Positions 42,506 to 52,875 are shown, counted from the stretch's first letter. The stretch: DNA of 64,000 bases from Planctomycetota bacterium (GCA_028291545.1 JAQGHR010000159.1:62001-126000); one strand, 5' to 3'. Made by a program: numbers and translations. The notes: generated from the letters alone by a model not told the origin.

Positions 42506-44154
42506 CTCCGCCCGACGCCTTAGTGGTCGCCAAGCAAACGCTGCTCGTGCTCTCGCCCGAGTTGCTACTCCTCCTGGTCGCGACCGTGATGATGACGGCC
42601 GGGGCGTTCGTGACCCTCCCTCGTCGCGTATGGGCCGGCGCTACGGCGGGAGCCCTCGTCGCCGCGATGGTCGCATTATTCATGCTGCGAAACGAGACGA
42701 CCGACCCGTATTCTTCCGTTGCGCTCAACGACGCGCTTTCAGGATACGCCAGATTCGCGTTCTTGCTAACCGGTTTGATACTGCTCGGCCTGGCTCACGA
42801 TCAGGTCGATGATTCCCGGGCCGCCGAGTTCTTCGGGGCGTTCCTGATGATACACGCGGGGGCGATGCTGGTCGCGGCCTCGAATGAGCTGGTGTTTCTT
42901 TTCGTCGGCCTCGAGCTCGTGAGCATCCCGACTTACTTGCTCCTCTACCTGCCGCGCCGAAACGCGACGACCCAGGAAGCGGCTACGAAGTATTTCTTCC
43001 TCAGCATTTTTTCCTCGGGCCTCCTGCTTTTCGGTCTGGCCTATCTTTATGGTCTGGCCGGCGTCAGCAATTTGAAGGCCCTCTCGTATTTGATCCACTG
43101 GTTTTCGAATTCCTTGCCGCTCCCAGAACCGCAACTGGCAGTCATCGCCCTCGTGTTCGTCATGGCGGGGCTCGGGTTCCGCGTGGCCGCAGTCCCCTTC
43201 CATTGGTACGCGCCGGACGTCTATGAAGGCTCTCCCACGGTCATGGCCGCACTCCTTGCCTGGGTGCCCAAGGGGGTGGGATTCCTGGCCTTGATCCGCG
43301 TTCTCTCGGCCGTCTTCGGCTGGGAGCGAGGCGACCTGCACGCGAGCGAGATGTCGAACCTCTCACAGGTTTCCGACAAGGCGGCCTTCCTCGCCGGCCT
43401 GATCGCGATCATCACGATGACTTTGGGAAATACCGTCGCCCTGCGACAGGACAACCTGAAACGACTGTTTGCCTACTCGTCGATCGCTCATGCCGGATAC
43501 ATGATGGTTGGGCTGGCCGCCGCATTTCGCAACTCACCGACCACCAGCGGGGGTTTTCTCGGTACCGAAGGGATCTTGCTCTACCTGGCAACGTATGCCT
43601 TGATGACACTTGGCGCGCTCGGTGTGATCATTGCTCTCAGCACTCGGGATCGGCCGGTTGAAACCGTTGATGATCTCTCGGGCCTGGCCTGGACGCATCC
43701 CACCGCCGCCTTGGCGATGGGCCTGTGTCTCTTTAGTCTGGCGGGAGTCCCCCCCATGGCTGGATTCTACGGGAAGTTCTGGATCTTCGGATCCGCCCTG
43801 GCCGTTGCCAAAGGGCCGGATGCAAGAGGATTCCAACTCCTCACGATCATCGGCGTCTTAAATGCCGCGATCGGCGCATATTACTATCTCCGAATCCTCA
43901 TGAAGATGACGTTCTCACCCGCGCCTGCGCGACCACTCATGCCTCGGCCGTCCTGGGCGGCGATCCTGGCCGTTGGGGCGTGCGCCTCCTTGTCGCTCGG
44001 CCTGGGACTGATCACCGCACCGCTCGTCAATGCCTCCCACCAGGCCGCGATCTCGGCCGTGGCAACGCCCGAGGTCTTGTCGGTCGCGCCCGCGAAGTCA
44101 ACTGCGATCATGCGAGAACGGGAACGACCTGCCGCTGGAGCGGTCCGCCGGTGA
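42502..44154 (+). CDS. nuoN: NADH-quinone oxidoreductase subunit N
   Basis: This 550-residue antiporter-like subunit is the last gene of the complex I operon. Motifs are FLFVGLELVSIPTYLLLYL (key Glu), FRVAAVPFHWYAPDVYEGSPTVMAALLAWVPK split over helices 7-8, and RQDNLKRLFAYSSIAHAGYM. The last 16 codons overlap, in the opposite direction, the 3' end of the M24 peptidase gene (47 bases). No terminator is visible after it. Confidence 0.96.
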   Translation: MTPPDALVVAKQTLLVLSPELLLLLVATVMMTAGAFVTLPRRVWAGATAGALVAAMVALFMLRNETTDPYSSVALNDALSGYARFAFLLTGLILLGLAHDQVDDSRAAEFFGAFLMIHAGAMLVAASNELVFLFVGLELVSIPTYLLLYLPRRNATTQEAATKYFFLSIFSSGLLLFGLAYLYGLAGVSNLKALSYLIHWFSNSLPLPEPQLAVIALVFVMAGLGFRVAAVPFHWYAPDVYEGSPTVMAALLAWVPKGVGFLALIRVLSAVFGWERGDLHASEMSNLSQVSDKAAFLAGLIAIITMTLGNTVALRQDNLKRLFAYSSIAHAGYMMVGLAAAFRNSPTTSGGFLGTEGILLYLATYALMTLGALGVIIALSTRDRPVETVDDLSGLAWTHPTAALAMGLCLFSLAGVPPMAGFYGKFWIFGSALAVAKGPDARGFQLLTIIGVLNAAIGAYYYLRILMKMTFSPAPARPLMPRPSWAAILAVGACASLSLGLGLITAPLVNASHQAAISAVATPEVLSVAPAKSTAIMRERERPAAGAVRR

Positions 44155-45292
44155 CATGGACGTGTCCGTCCGCATCGATGAAGACGTTGACTTCGCTGCG
44201 GACACCAAACTCGTCCAGATAGATTCCAGGCTCGACCGAGAAGCAGGTTCGACGCATCACAAGCCGGTCTTCTCGCGTCTCGAGGTTGTCCATATTCGCA
44301 CCATTCCCATGCACTTCCTGGCCAATATTGTGCCCGGTACGATGCACGAAGTTCGGCCCATACGGCGTGGCCTCGATGACCGCGCGACATGCATCATCGA
44401 CCTCCCAGCCCTGCAGAGGTCGCCCCTCGGCATAGGCGTCTCGCACGATCGAAATTGCCGCATCCCTCGCCCGAGCCACTATCGCGAAAACGTCCTCGTA
44501 TTTCGCGGGAACGGATTTTCCCACGAAGCCCACGCGCGTTAGATCGCTATACACGGCACGTGGTCGATCGACCTTGGCCCAGAGGTCGATCAGGACGAAG
44601 TCACCGGCCTTGATCGGGGTATCGCGCTCGGAGGTGGTCTCGAAATGCGGGTCGCCGCTGTGGGAACCGACACCCACAATGGGCGGGCTGTACGTCGTCA
44701 GATTATTTCGAGCGAAGTGATCCATGATGAGAGACTGGACTTCGAATTCCGACGTCACTCCGCCATTTCGAACCCGGTCTCGGATGAAGCCCCAGGCCAG
44801 GTCGTAAGCGGACGTCGTGCCGCGCTCTGCCTCCGAGTGCATGGCCCACTGATCGTCATCCCATGTCGCTTCGAAACGCTGGATCAGGTCGCCCGACGAC
44901 TCGACCTCAATCCCCGCCCCACGGACAACTTCGATGGTTCCGGCGTCCACGCGACTGATGTAGGGGATGTTGTTTCGAGGAGAATATTCCATCGCGACCC
45001 GAGGGTGACCGGTGACGATTCCTGCAATCCCCGCCTCAAGATCCTGCCAGCGGAGATACACTCGCTTCGTGCCGGGCAGGTGGTCTAGCACACCCGTCTC
45101 GATGCGGTGGACGAGCTTGATGGGCTCACCCTCAGCGGGGACAAAGTAATAGAATCGTCGCGAGGTTATCGGCTTGCCGTCGAGGTCCAGAATCCTCCGC
45201 GCGAGCATGTTGCTGCCCCGGAAATCCTGGAGGAGCCATCCATCAAATCCAAACTCGCGAAGCGCGTCCTGAGTCGTCGAAAGGTTGAACAT
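44108..45292 (-). CDS. M24 family metallopeptidase (Xaa-Pro peptidase-like)
   Basis: This is a 394-residue cytoplasmic peptidase of the pita-bread fold. The C-terminal domain has the five dimetal ligands: Asp in VLIDLWAK, Asp in AVYSDLTRVG, His in RTGHNIGQEVHGNG, Glu in FSVEPGIY and Glu in GVRSEVNVF. The N-terminal creatinase-like domain occupies about 1-160. The ATG at 45292 has GGAGG eight bases upstream. Family members remove N-terminal residues before proline. Its 3' end overlaps nuoN in convergent orientation. Confidence 0.9.
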   Translation of the reverse strand: MFNLSTTQDALREFGFDGWLLQDFRGSNMLARRILDLDGKPITSRRFYYFVPAEGEPIKLVHRIETGVLDHLPGTKRVYLRWQDLEAGIAGIVTGHPRVAMEYSPRNNIPYISRVDAGTIEVVRGAGIEVESSGDLIQRFEATWDDDQWAMHSEAERGTTSAYDLAWGFIRDRVRNGGVTSEFEVQSLIMDHFARNNLTTYSPPIVGVGSHSGDPHFETTSERDTPIKAGDFVLIDLWAKVDRPRAVYSDLTRVGFVGKSVPAKYEDVFAIVARARDAAISIVRDAYAEGRPLQGWEVDDACRAVIEATPYGPNFVHRTGHNIGQEVHGNGANMDNLETREDRLVMRRTCFSVEPGIYLDEFGVRSEVNVFIDADGHVHVTGGPLQRQVVPVLA

Positions 45293-45389
45293 CGAAGAAT
45301 CCTCCACCTTGAAGCCAGGCCGCCAAATCTCGTGGCGACGATACCAAAGGAGTTCGGGAGTGCGGAGCGCACAAACCAACGCAGTTCAA

Positions 45390-48300
45390 TCAAGTTGCGG
45401 ACACCGGCTGTGGTTCTGACGAGAATTCCGGGGCCAGAGGGCACTCACGTGCCCAGAAGTCCACCCAGTCCATCCACGCGATCCTCGGCCGAGGAGTTGA
45501 CCGGCTCAATTCCGGGTTGATTGAACCCATCGAGCCGTGAATGAGCTGCGTACCGGTCGCACTCAGCCCCACCACACGATCCACGCCGGCGCGAACCATG
45601 CTGCCGGCCAGCGAGGCATCGAGAGTACGACGACGGTCTTCGGACAATCTCCGCACCCACTCGGTTTCCATCACTTTACCGATAAGGAATCCATTGTCGT
45701 TCTCGAACGAGATGGCAACCCGGTCGCCTCCCTGGCCCGCGGTGTCCAAGATTACCTTCACGCGATTCGTCGCCAATTTCACCTCACAAACACGGATTTC
45801 GCCCTCTGCGAATCGATGACAGTCGATCAAGAACGCGAGCAATCCTCGGTTGATAAAGTGCTGGATGGGTATTTCCACGTGGTGCAATCCTTCCCTCGCC
45901 TTCCTCTCAAGTCGTGGGTCACCCTTGAGGCACGCGAAACGAACACCGCGTCGCAGCTTCGTGAAAAGTTTGGGAATCGTGCCGGAGTGGAACCCCGGAA
46001 GTACGAGCCGCCGCATTGTTTCCCCGTGATGGCCGATCATGGTCGGACGGAGGAACATCGGACGATTAGCCTCGAACAATCGCCAATTTTCCTTGAGTTC
46101 CCAGACGAAAAAACCCGCTAGGCCCGGGAGGAAAACCACGAGCGTCCATCCGATGGCCGTGGACGGCACAGGGCCGAGAAACGCAAACGGTCGCGAGATT
46201 GCGTTGGCGATGTGTAGCCATTCGGGAAGGATCATCTTGGCCGCAACGGTCACGGTCGGGAAATGCTTGACGGGATTGATCGTCGGCTCGACCATCAAGT
46301 TGATGAATATGCGAATAACATAAGTTATTATCTTCCAAATGACCCCGAATACCGCCTTTATCCAGAAAATCACACGTCCCTGTCCAGATCGGAAGCGGAG
46401 CTTTTCGTCGACCATGTAGAGGATGCGCTCCACGGTTTCGAGGATCGCGTCAAAGAGGTCGAGGATGAATCGGAGCAAGCCGGGCAAGAAGTCAACGCTC
46501 AGTCGTTTCCATGCCTTGATCCCGGCATCCCAGACGATTTCTTCGGTCAGACGACCGATGCGGGTGCCGAGGAAAAGCGAGAGCACCGCATATGATGTCG
46601 CTGCAAATCCCGCCGCGATCCGCCGGTCATGATTGAGTATGAAGACGGTCGCGAACGCCGCCGCCGCGAACGGCAACGGTCGGAGGACCAAGCGTTGAAT
46701 CAAGTCGAATGCCGGGCTCGCGAGCAATGCGCGGACCGCCGGGCGTTTCAGCAGCCAAGCTGGGGTGTCGATCAGCACCGCGCGGAGTATCCGCCAGGCG
46801 CGATGTAGCAACAAAGAGAGGAGATCACGAAATCTCGCCGAGTGGATGGCGAATAGGATCAGCGTCCCGAGCGCCAGGACATTCTGGTAATGCTTGAAGT
46901 CCCGGTGAAAATGCAACAAACCGAGCAATTCCTCGACCGTCACCAGTGCGCCAAAGGCACCGCCGTAGGGAAGTACCACATAGAGCGTCAACCACCTGCC
47001 GATTCGTGTTCCGAACGCAAGCTGGCTGAAGCGTTGCAGGAGACGTAGGTAAATTTCTCCGCGGTGATAGACGCCTTCGAGCGAAACGGCGAACTTTCGG
47101 TTCGCCTTGAGGACCCGGTCGCCCCTCCAAAGGTCGAGCGGGCCGGCCAGATCCGGTTGTCGCAGGTCGCTCCGCGAGATCGCATCGCGAACGTCCCCCA
47201 TGCTGAGGTAGCTACGATCCACGACCTCGTCGAGCAGCTCTTCGGTCATTCGTTCGAAGGATACGCGTTCCGGGAGATTGGCCGGTCGGAAATCGGCTCG
47301 TTCGAGTGCTCGGCCGATGAGTGGCCGAAACCGCTCGCGAGTGGTCTCTTCCGCGGCATCGGAGGCGCTCACTAGGAACGCGGTGAGGATGGATCTCTCA
47401 GGTTCGCCAATTCGAGATCGTGGCAGGCGGGCGAGAGCCCTCCGCAGGTGAGTGCTGATCCGGATCAGCTTGAGATTTGGCAAGGGTCGCTTCAGCGGTC
47501 TCTTCCCGAACGAAATCAGCCAGCCGACGAGGTTGACCTCGAAAACCTCGCGCTCTTGCTCGACACATAGACTCTGGAGGTCGTAGAGGATGCGTGCCTC
47601 GGCCGTCCAGGTCCCGCGTCGTGTGAGTTGGAGAAGAGCCGAAAGGGCGGGCCTCCAGCGCGGCAGAGCGGATTCCTCGAGCCCGAGAGCCTTGACGATC
47701 CGGCTTGCCAGGCGGTCGAGGTCGTCTTCTGCGCCACCTCTCGCCTGCCCGGCTCGTGCTGGCCCAACGAGAGTGGCGGCTCTTGTCCGGAGGATTGCTG
47801 AACGGACTACGTTCCCCATCCGTCGCGCCCGATCGGCCAGCTTCAACAGGAGGCGGTATCGCGCCTCTGATTTGGGAGGAGCGACGTCATCGGGGGATAA
47901 GTCAGGCGCCGGAGGCGGCTTATCCTCGAAGGCTCTCGGTGGAGGCGGATCCGGGGCTCCATCGGGTCGGGTCGTCTGGAATAAAGCGTCGCCCTCGATG
48001 TCCTCGGAGAGGATCGCGTCGATCGCCGAGAAGTCCTCGATGCCAGGGAAATACGCACCGAGAAGGATGCGTGAAAAGTGCCGGAATTCCAGGTAAACGG
48101 CTGCGAATTCCTCGTAGGTTGCGACCTCGTCCTCCGGGTTCAGTAGCCAACCCTCCTGGTCGAGTACGCCTCGAATCTCTTGAAATGTGACGCGGTCGAT
48201 CCGTCCGATCTTCGCCGAAACAGCCGCGGAATCCAGCATTCCAGATTCGAACTTCGTTGCGAATACCGCGTGGACGCTCGCGTGGAAGAGCCGTCGCCAT

Positions 48301-48599
48301 CCCCAGAGCAGAAGTGAGGCCCAGTCCTCGTTCCCCTCGAGCTCGGGGTACTCGATCAGCAGGAGCAGGTCCGGCAGTGGCGAGGCCGGGTCGAGGCCGA
48401 GTTCGTCTGGTCCCACGGCCTGTAACGCGACGGATGCGCTGACAGTCAAACTCGTATGATGCGCATGATGAAGCCCGAGGACGGTGGATTCTTGTTCGTA
48501 CTTGATGACCCTTCGGAGAGTCCGAGACGACACGAGACGGACGCGAGGATCCACGGACCGAAGGGCCTTTTCGAGCGTTTCCACCGTCTCCGAGCCCAT
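45390..48599 (-). CDS. Large multi-pass membrane protein of unknown function
   Basis: This 1069-residue protein has no family I recognise. Residues 1-510 are soluble and largely helical, with a Pro-rich acidic linker (PDPPPPRAFEDKPPPAPDLSPDD) near 225-250. From about 525 to 830 there are six or more hydrophobic segments, for example LYVVLPYGGAFGALV, VLALGTLILFAIH, LPFAAAAFATVFIL, ATSYAVLSLFLGTRIG, IKAVFGVIWKIITYVIRIF and WTLVVFLPGLAGFFVWEL. The C-terminal 220 residues are soluble again (HHVEIPIQHFINRGLLAFL). The ATG at 48599 is preferred over an earlier Met because GAGGAT precedes it. It is divergent from the PVC cytochrome gene. Confidence 0.85.
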   Translation of the reverse strand: MGSETVETLEKALRSVDPRVRLVSSRTLRRVIKYEQESTVLGLHHAHHTSLTVSASVALQAVGPDELGLDPASPLPDLLLLIEYPELEGNEDWASLLLWGWRRLFHASVHAVFATKFESGMLDSAAVSAKIGRIDRVTFQEIRGVLDQEGWLLNPEDEVATYEEFAAVYLEFRHFSRILLGAYFPGIEDFSAIDAILSEDIEGDALFQTTRPDGAPDPPPPRAFEDKPPPAPDLSPDDVAPPKSEARYRLLLKLADRARRMGNVVRSAILRTRAATLVGPARAGQARGGAEDDLDRLASRIVKALGLEESALPRWRPALSALLQLTRRGTWTAEARILYDLQSLCVEQEREVFEVNLVGWLISFGKRPLKRPLPNLKLIRISTHLRRALARLPRSRIGEPERSILTAFLVSASDAAEETTRERFRPLIGRALERADFRPANLPERVSFERMTEELLDEVVDRSYLSMGDVRDAISRSDLRQPDLAGPLDLWRGDRVLKANRKFAVSLEGVYHRGEIYLRLLQRFSQLAFGTRIGRWLTLYVVLPYGGAFGALVTVEELLGLLHFHRDFKHYQNVLALGTLILFAIHSARFRDLLSLLLHRAWRILRAVLIDTPAWLLKRPAVRALLASPAFDLIQRLVLRPLPFAAAAFATVFILNHDRRIAAGFAATSYAVLSLFLGTRIGRLTEEIVWDAGIKAWKRLSVDFLPGLLRFILDLFDAILETVERILYMVDEKLRFRSGQGRVIFWIKAVFGVIWKIITYVIRIFINLMVEPTINPVKHFPTVTVAAKMILPEWLHIANAISRPFAFLGPVPSTAIGWTLVVFLPGLAGFFVWELKENWRLFEANRPMFLRPTMIGHHGETMRRLVLPGFHSGTIPKLFTKLRRGVRFACLKGDPRLERKAREGLHHVEIPIQHFINRGLLAFLIDCHRFAEGEIRVCEVKLATNRVKVILDTAGQGGDRVAISFENDNGFLIGKVMETEWVRRLSEDRRRTLDASLAGSMVRAGVDRVVGLSATGTQLIHGSMGSINPELSRSTPRPRIAWMDWVDFWARECPLAPEFSSEPQPVSAT

Positions 48600-48816
48600 G
48601 ATCGTCGATCCTCGGACTGCTTCTGGACTCCGCGACGTCTCAGCCGACCAATCTACCCGATAATCGATCGCGGCCCTAGCGATTGCGAACATGGATTAGG
48701 CCCTTCTCGCCGACCTATCCGTTGGGGGCTTTCGAAACGGTCACGTATCGGGCAAGATCAACTCCTGATGGACACGCTCACGGACGCCCGCTTCATTTCT
48801 CCCTCGGAACGAATCC

Positions 48817-51800
48817 ATGTTCAGGCTTTCTTCTCTCCTGATTGCCCTGATTGCGCTCTCCGACACAGGGTCAACGTCCCGATCGTTCGCCAACACCCAG
48901 AACCCGGCCGGGGGGACGTTACCCACGGATCAAGCCGGCAAACCGCTCAATCTGGATTTCGAGCTGGGCTCCCTCAAAGACTGGACGGTCGACGGGGCCG
49001 CGTTCAAGGACGCTCTGATCGAGGGAGACGCCGTCGGAAGCCGACGATCGGACATGAAGAGCGAACACCAGGGCAAATTCTGGGTCGGCTCCTATGAACG
49101 AACCGGAGATGTTGCCCAAGGAACGCTCACATCGGCGACATTCAAGGTGACGAAGCCGTGGGCGAGCTTCCAGATGGGCGGCGGATCACATCCTGGGACT
49201 CGCGTCGAACTCATACGCAACGATTCGAAGGCCGTGATTTTTGAAGCGAGGGGTGACGACACCGAGAATCTCAAGCCGGTCATGGTCGATCTGGCTAAGT
49301 TTCAGAATCTGGAGATCGTCATTCGAGTGGTGGACAACGATTCCGGACCCTGGGGGCACGTCAATTTCGACAATTTTCGCCTCCACGATCAGAAACCCAG
49401 CATGCCCGAGCGACCGCGCGTTTCGACTGCCGACGACTACGCGAACTCCGGGCTTTCGCCGACCGACGCGGCCAAGGCGATGACCGCCCCGCCCGGATTC
49501 AAGATCACGCTTTTTGCAGGTGAGCCCGATGTGGTCCAGCCCATCGCGATGGCCATCGACGACCGGGGTCGGGTCTGGGTGGCCGAGGCCTACTCGTATC
49601 CTCATCGCGTGGCACCGGAGAAGGCTCGCGATCGGATCTTGATTTTCGAGGATGCCGATGGTGACGGTAAGTTCGACAAGCGAACCGTGTTTGCCGACAA
49701 ACTCAATCTCGTCAGCGGCCTAGAAGTCGGATTCGGCGGCGTTTTCGTCGGCGCGGCCCCCGAATTTCTCTTCATCCCCGACAAGGACGGGGACGACAAG
49801 CCGGACGGACCGCCCGTCGTGCTGCTCGATGGGTGGGGCCAGCACGATACGCATGAGACCTTGAATTCGTTCGCCTGGGGGCCGGATGGGTGGCTCTACG
49901 GCTGCCATGGGGTGTTCACGTTTTCCAATGTCGGCAAACCTGGTACGCCCGCGAAAGACCGAACACCGATCAATGCGGGGATCTGGCGTTATCACCCCAA
50001 GAAACACAAGTTCGAAGTCTTTGCTCACGGGACCTCGAATCCCTGGGGCGTTGACTGGGACGAACGCGGCCAGGCCTTCCTCACCTCATGCGTCATCCCG
50101 CACCTCTATCATGTCATCCAGGGTGGTCGATACGAACGCCAGGCGGGCGGGCATTATAATCCTTACACGTATGACGATATCAAGACTGTCGCGGATCACC
50201 GTCACTACGTTGGCGGCAATCCCCACGCCGGAAACGGTCGGTCCGATTCGATGGGTGGCGGCCACGCTCATTCCGGCGCGATGATCTGCCAGGGCGAAGG
50301 ATGGCCCGAGGAATATCGCGGGTCGATCCTGATGAATAACATCCACGGAGCGAGGCTCAACCGAGACACGTTCTCGCCAAAGGGCTCGGGGTTCGTCGGC
50401 TCGCACGCGCCCGATTTCCTCATGGCGAACGATTCGTGGTCGCAAATCGTGAGCTTGAAACAGGGACCGGACGGCTCGATATTCATGATCGACTGGTACG
50501 ACAAGAACCAGTGCCATCGCGTCGAGGATGGAGCCCACGACCGCACGAACGGCCGCATATTCAAGGTGTCGATTCCTGGCGCCGATCCGAAAAAGAAGTT
50601 CTTCCTCAATGACCCGCGAAAGCTGCCGGAGCTTTCCTTCGTCAAATCCGTGAGCTCGCCCAACGAATGGGTCTCGCGACACGCCCGCAAGCATCTGCAA
50701 GAGAGTGGCGGAAGCCCTTTGGCAAAGCGCATGTTCGAAACGTTGCTGACTAGCCCAAGCTCAGGTCTCAAGCCCCCGATCAGGCTACGATTGCTCTGGG
50801 CCTTGCACGCCATGAGTGGCCTGAACGAGGAAGTGATCAAGCATTCCCTCGCAAGCGACGACGCCCATCTCCGCGCCTGGACGATCCAACTTGCCATGGA
50901 GGACGAAACTCCCTCGGGCGAGACGCTAGCCACGTTCGCCCGGATGGCGAAGTCGGACCCATCCCCCGTGGTTCGCCTCTACCTCGCCTCCGCCCTCCAG
51001 CGCATGCCGCCGGCGTCTCGCTGGGTGATCCTTGAAGGCCTCGTCTCGCACGATGAGGACGAGACCGACCCCAATCTCCCATTCATGGTCTGGTACGCGG
51101 CCGAGCCGCTGGCAGTGGTCGATGCCTCGCGGGCGTTACAACTCGCGGTTTCTTCGAAGCTTTCGCCGATCTTGCCATTCATGACCCGACGGATCGCCGC
51201 GATCGGCTCGGATCAGGCGATCAGGCTCCTCGTCGAGGAGCTGGGTCGCGTCAAACCGAGCGCCCAGAAGTTGGCCATCCTGGAAGGGTTGGAATTGTCG
51301 CTCAAGGGCCGGCGCCAGGTCGCGATGCCGCAAGTGTGGCCCAAGGTCTTCGAGGCCCTTGCGGCGGATTCCGATGCATCACTTCGTTCCCGAGCCACGG
51401 CCCTTGGGGTCACGTTTGGCGACTCCTCCGCAATGAAGTCTCTTCGCAACGTACTCACTTCCGAGAAGGCGGGGGCATCGCAACGTCAGGAGGCGCTCGC
51501 CGCGCTCCTCAAGGCACGCGACCCCCAATTGCCCGCGACCCTGTTGCCCTTGATTCAGTCGGATTCAACTCTTCGCGCCGCGGCAATCCGCGGCCTGGCG
51601 TCGTACGAGGATTCGAGCACGTCGAAGGCGCTCCTGGCGATCTATGCCAAACTGCCCTCGACCGAGAAGCGAGACGCCCTGAACACCATGGCGTCCCGGG
51701 TCTCGTTCGCGACGGCTCTACTGACGGCCGTTGGCGAGAAAAGGATTGCCGCGGCGGACCTCTCCGCCGACCTCATCCGGCAGCTTCGCAACCTCAAGGA

Positions 51801-52875
51801 TGCATCGATCAACGACCAGATCGCCAAGGTTTGGGGCACCGTTCGAGAGACCGATTCGAACAAGGCCCGGCTGATCGCGGACTTCAAGGCTCGCGTCAAA
51901 GCCGGATATCAACAGAACCCCGACCCCATGCTCGGCCGGGCCATGTTCGTGAAAACGTGTGCCCAATGCCACACGCTTTTCGCCACCGGCGGCAAGGTTG
52001 GCCCGGAATTGACAGGCTCGAACCGGGCCGACCTGGACTACATCCTCTCGAATGTGCTCGATCCCAATGCCCTGATCGGTAAGGATTACCTCGCGCATGT
52101 GATCGCAACCAAGGATGGCCGCGTCCTCACGGGTATCATCAAGAATGAGGACAAGGATGCCATCACCTTGCTCACGGCCAATGAAACGCTCACCGTTCCT
52201 CTGGGCGATGTTCAGGAGCGCAAACCGAGCGAAAAATCGATGATGCCGGACGATCTGTGGACACCTCTCACGGATTTTGAGGTGCGGTCCCTGATCGCCT
52301 ATCTCGCCAGCCCTTCTCAGGTGCCGGCGCTCGCCACGCCCGAAACTGCATCCACTTTCTTCAATGGCCGCGACCTGACAGGCTGGCAGGGCGATCCGAA
52401 GCTCTGGACGGTCGAGAACGGCGAGATTGTCGGCAAGACGGCTGGCCTCAAACGGAACGAATTCCTCCGATCGGATCTGGCCGCCACGGACTTCAAACTG
52501 ACGGTCCGGGTCAAGCTGCTCAAGAACGAGGGGAACAGTGGAATCCAGTTCCGCAGCGTCGCCCTACCCGACGGTGAAATGAAAGGCGATCAAGCCGATG
52601 TCGGAGCCGGGTGGTGGGGAAAACTCTACGAGGAGAATGGCCGGGGTCTCCTCTGGAAGGAGTCCGGCGAAGCTCACGTCAAGCCGGGTGAGTGGAACAC
52701 CTACGAGGTCGTCGCCGCCGGCTCAAAGATCACGACCAAGATCAACGGCAAGCTCTGCGTCGATCTCGATGATCCTAGCGGGGCAAGACGAGGAATCTTC
52801 GCGTTCCAGCTCCATTCCGGCGGACCGACCGAGGTCCGATTCAAGGACATCAAGCTGGAGTTACTTGGGAAGTAG
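48817..52875 (+). CDS. Exported PVC-type cytochrome/dehydrogenase-HEAT-DUF1080 protein
   Basis: This 1352-residue protein has a signal peptide (LSSLLIALIALSDTGST). Domains in order: a jelly-roll-like module (about 45-195); a beta-propeller of the membrane-bound dehydrogenase type found in the PVC group (about 220-585, starting APPGFKITLFAGEP, with VWVAEAYSYPHR); HEAT-like repeats (about 600-1020); a cytochrome c domain with heme motif CAQCH at 1048-1052 followed by GGKVGPELTGSNR; and a C-terminal DUF1080/3-keto-glycoside hydrolase-like domain (about 1175-1350, TFFNGRDLTGWQG). It probably oxidises or cleaves carbohydrates in the periplasm. A strong terminator follows. Confidence 0.93.
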   Translation: MFRLSSLLIALIALSDTGSTSRSFANTQNPAGGTLPTDQAGKPLNLDFELGSLKDWTVDGAAFKDALIEGDAVGSRRSDMKSEHQGKFWVGSYERTGDVAQGTLTSATFKVTKPWASFQMGGGSHPGTRVELIRNDSKAVIFEARGDDTENLKPVMVDLAKFQNLEIVIRVVDNDSGPWGHVNFDNFRLHDQKPSMPERPRVSTADDYANSGLSPTDAAKAMTAPPGFKITLFAGEPDVVQPIAMAIDDRGRVWVAEAYSYPHRVAPEKARDRILIFEDADGDGKFDKRTVFADKLNLVSGLEVGFGGVFVGAAPEFLFIPDKDGDDKPDGPPVVLLDGWGQHDTHETLNSFAWGPDGWLYGCHGVFTFSNVGKPGTPAKDRTPINAGIWRYHPKKHKFEVFAHGTSNPWGVDWDERGQAFLTSCVIPHLYHVIQGGRYERQAGGHYNPYTYDDIKTVADHRHYVGGNPHAGNGRSDSMGGGHAHSGAMICQGEGWPEEYRGSILMNNIHGARLNRDTFSPKGSGFVGSHAPDFLMANDSWSQIVSLKQGPDGSIFMIDWYDKNQCHRVEDGAHDRTNGRIFKVSIPGADPKKKFFLNDPRKLPELSFVKSVSSPNEWVSRHARKHLQESGGSPLAKRMFETLLTSPSSGLKPPIRLRLLWALHAMSGLNEEVIKHSLASDDAHLRAWTIQLAMEDETPSGETLATFARMAKSDPSPVVRLYLASALQRMPPASRWVILEGLVSHDEDETDPNLPFMVWYAAEPLAVVDASRALQLAVSSKLSPILPFMTRRIAAIGSDQAIRLLVEELGRVKPSAQKLAILEGLELSLKGRRQVAMPQVWPKVFEALAADSDASLRSRATALGVTFGDSSAMKSLRNVLTSEKAGASQRQEALAALLKARDPQLPATLLPLIQSDSTLRAAAIRGLASYEDSSTSKALLAIYAKLPSTEKRDALNTMASRVSFATALLTAVGEKRIAAADLSADLIRQLRNLKDASINDQIAKVWGTVRETDSNKARLIADFKARVKAGYQQNPDPMLGRAMFVKTCAQCHTLFATGGKVGPELTGSNRADLDYILSNVLDPNALIGKDYLAHVIATKDGRVLTGIIKNEDKDAITLLTANETLTVPLGDVQERKPSEKSMMPDDLWTPLTDFEVRSLIAYLASPSQVPALATPETASTFFNGRDLTGWQGDPKLWTVENGEIVGKTAGLKRNEFLRSDLAATDFKLTVRVKLLKNEGNSGIQFRSVALPDGEMKGDQADVGAGWWGKLYEENGRGLLWKESGEAHVKPGEWNTYEVVAAGSKITTKINGKLCVDLDDPSGARRGIFAFQLHSGGPTEVRFKDIKLELLGK

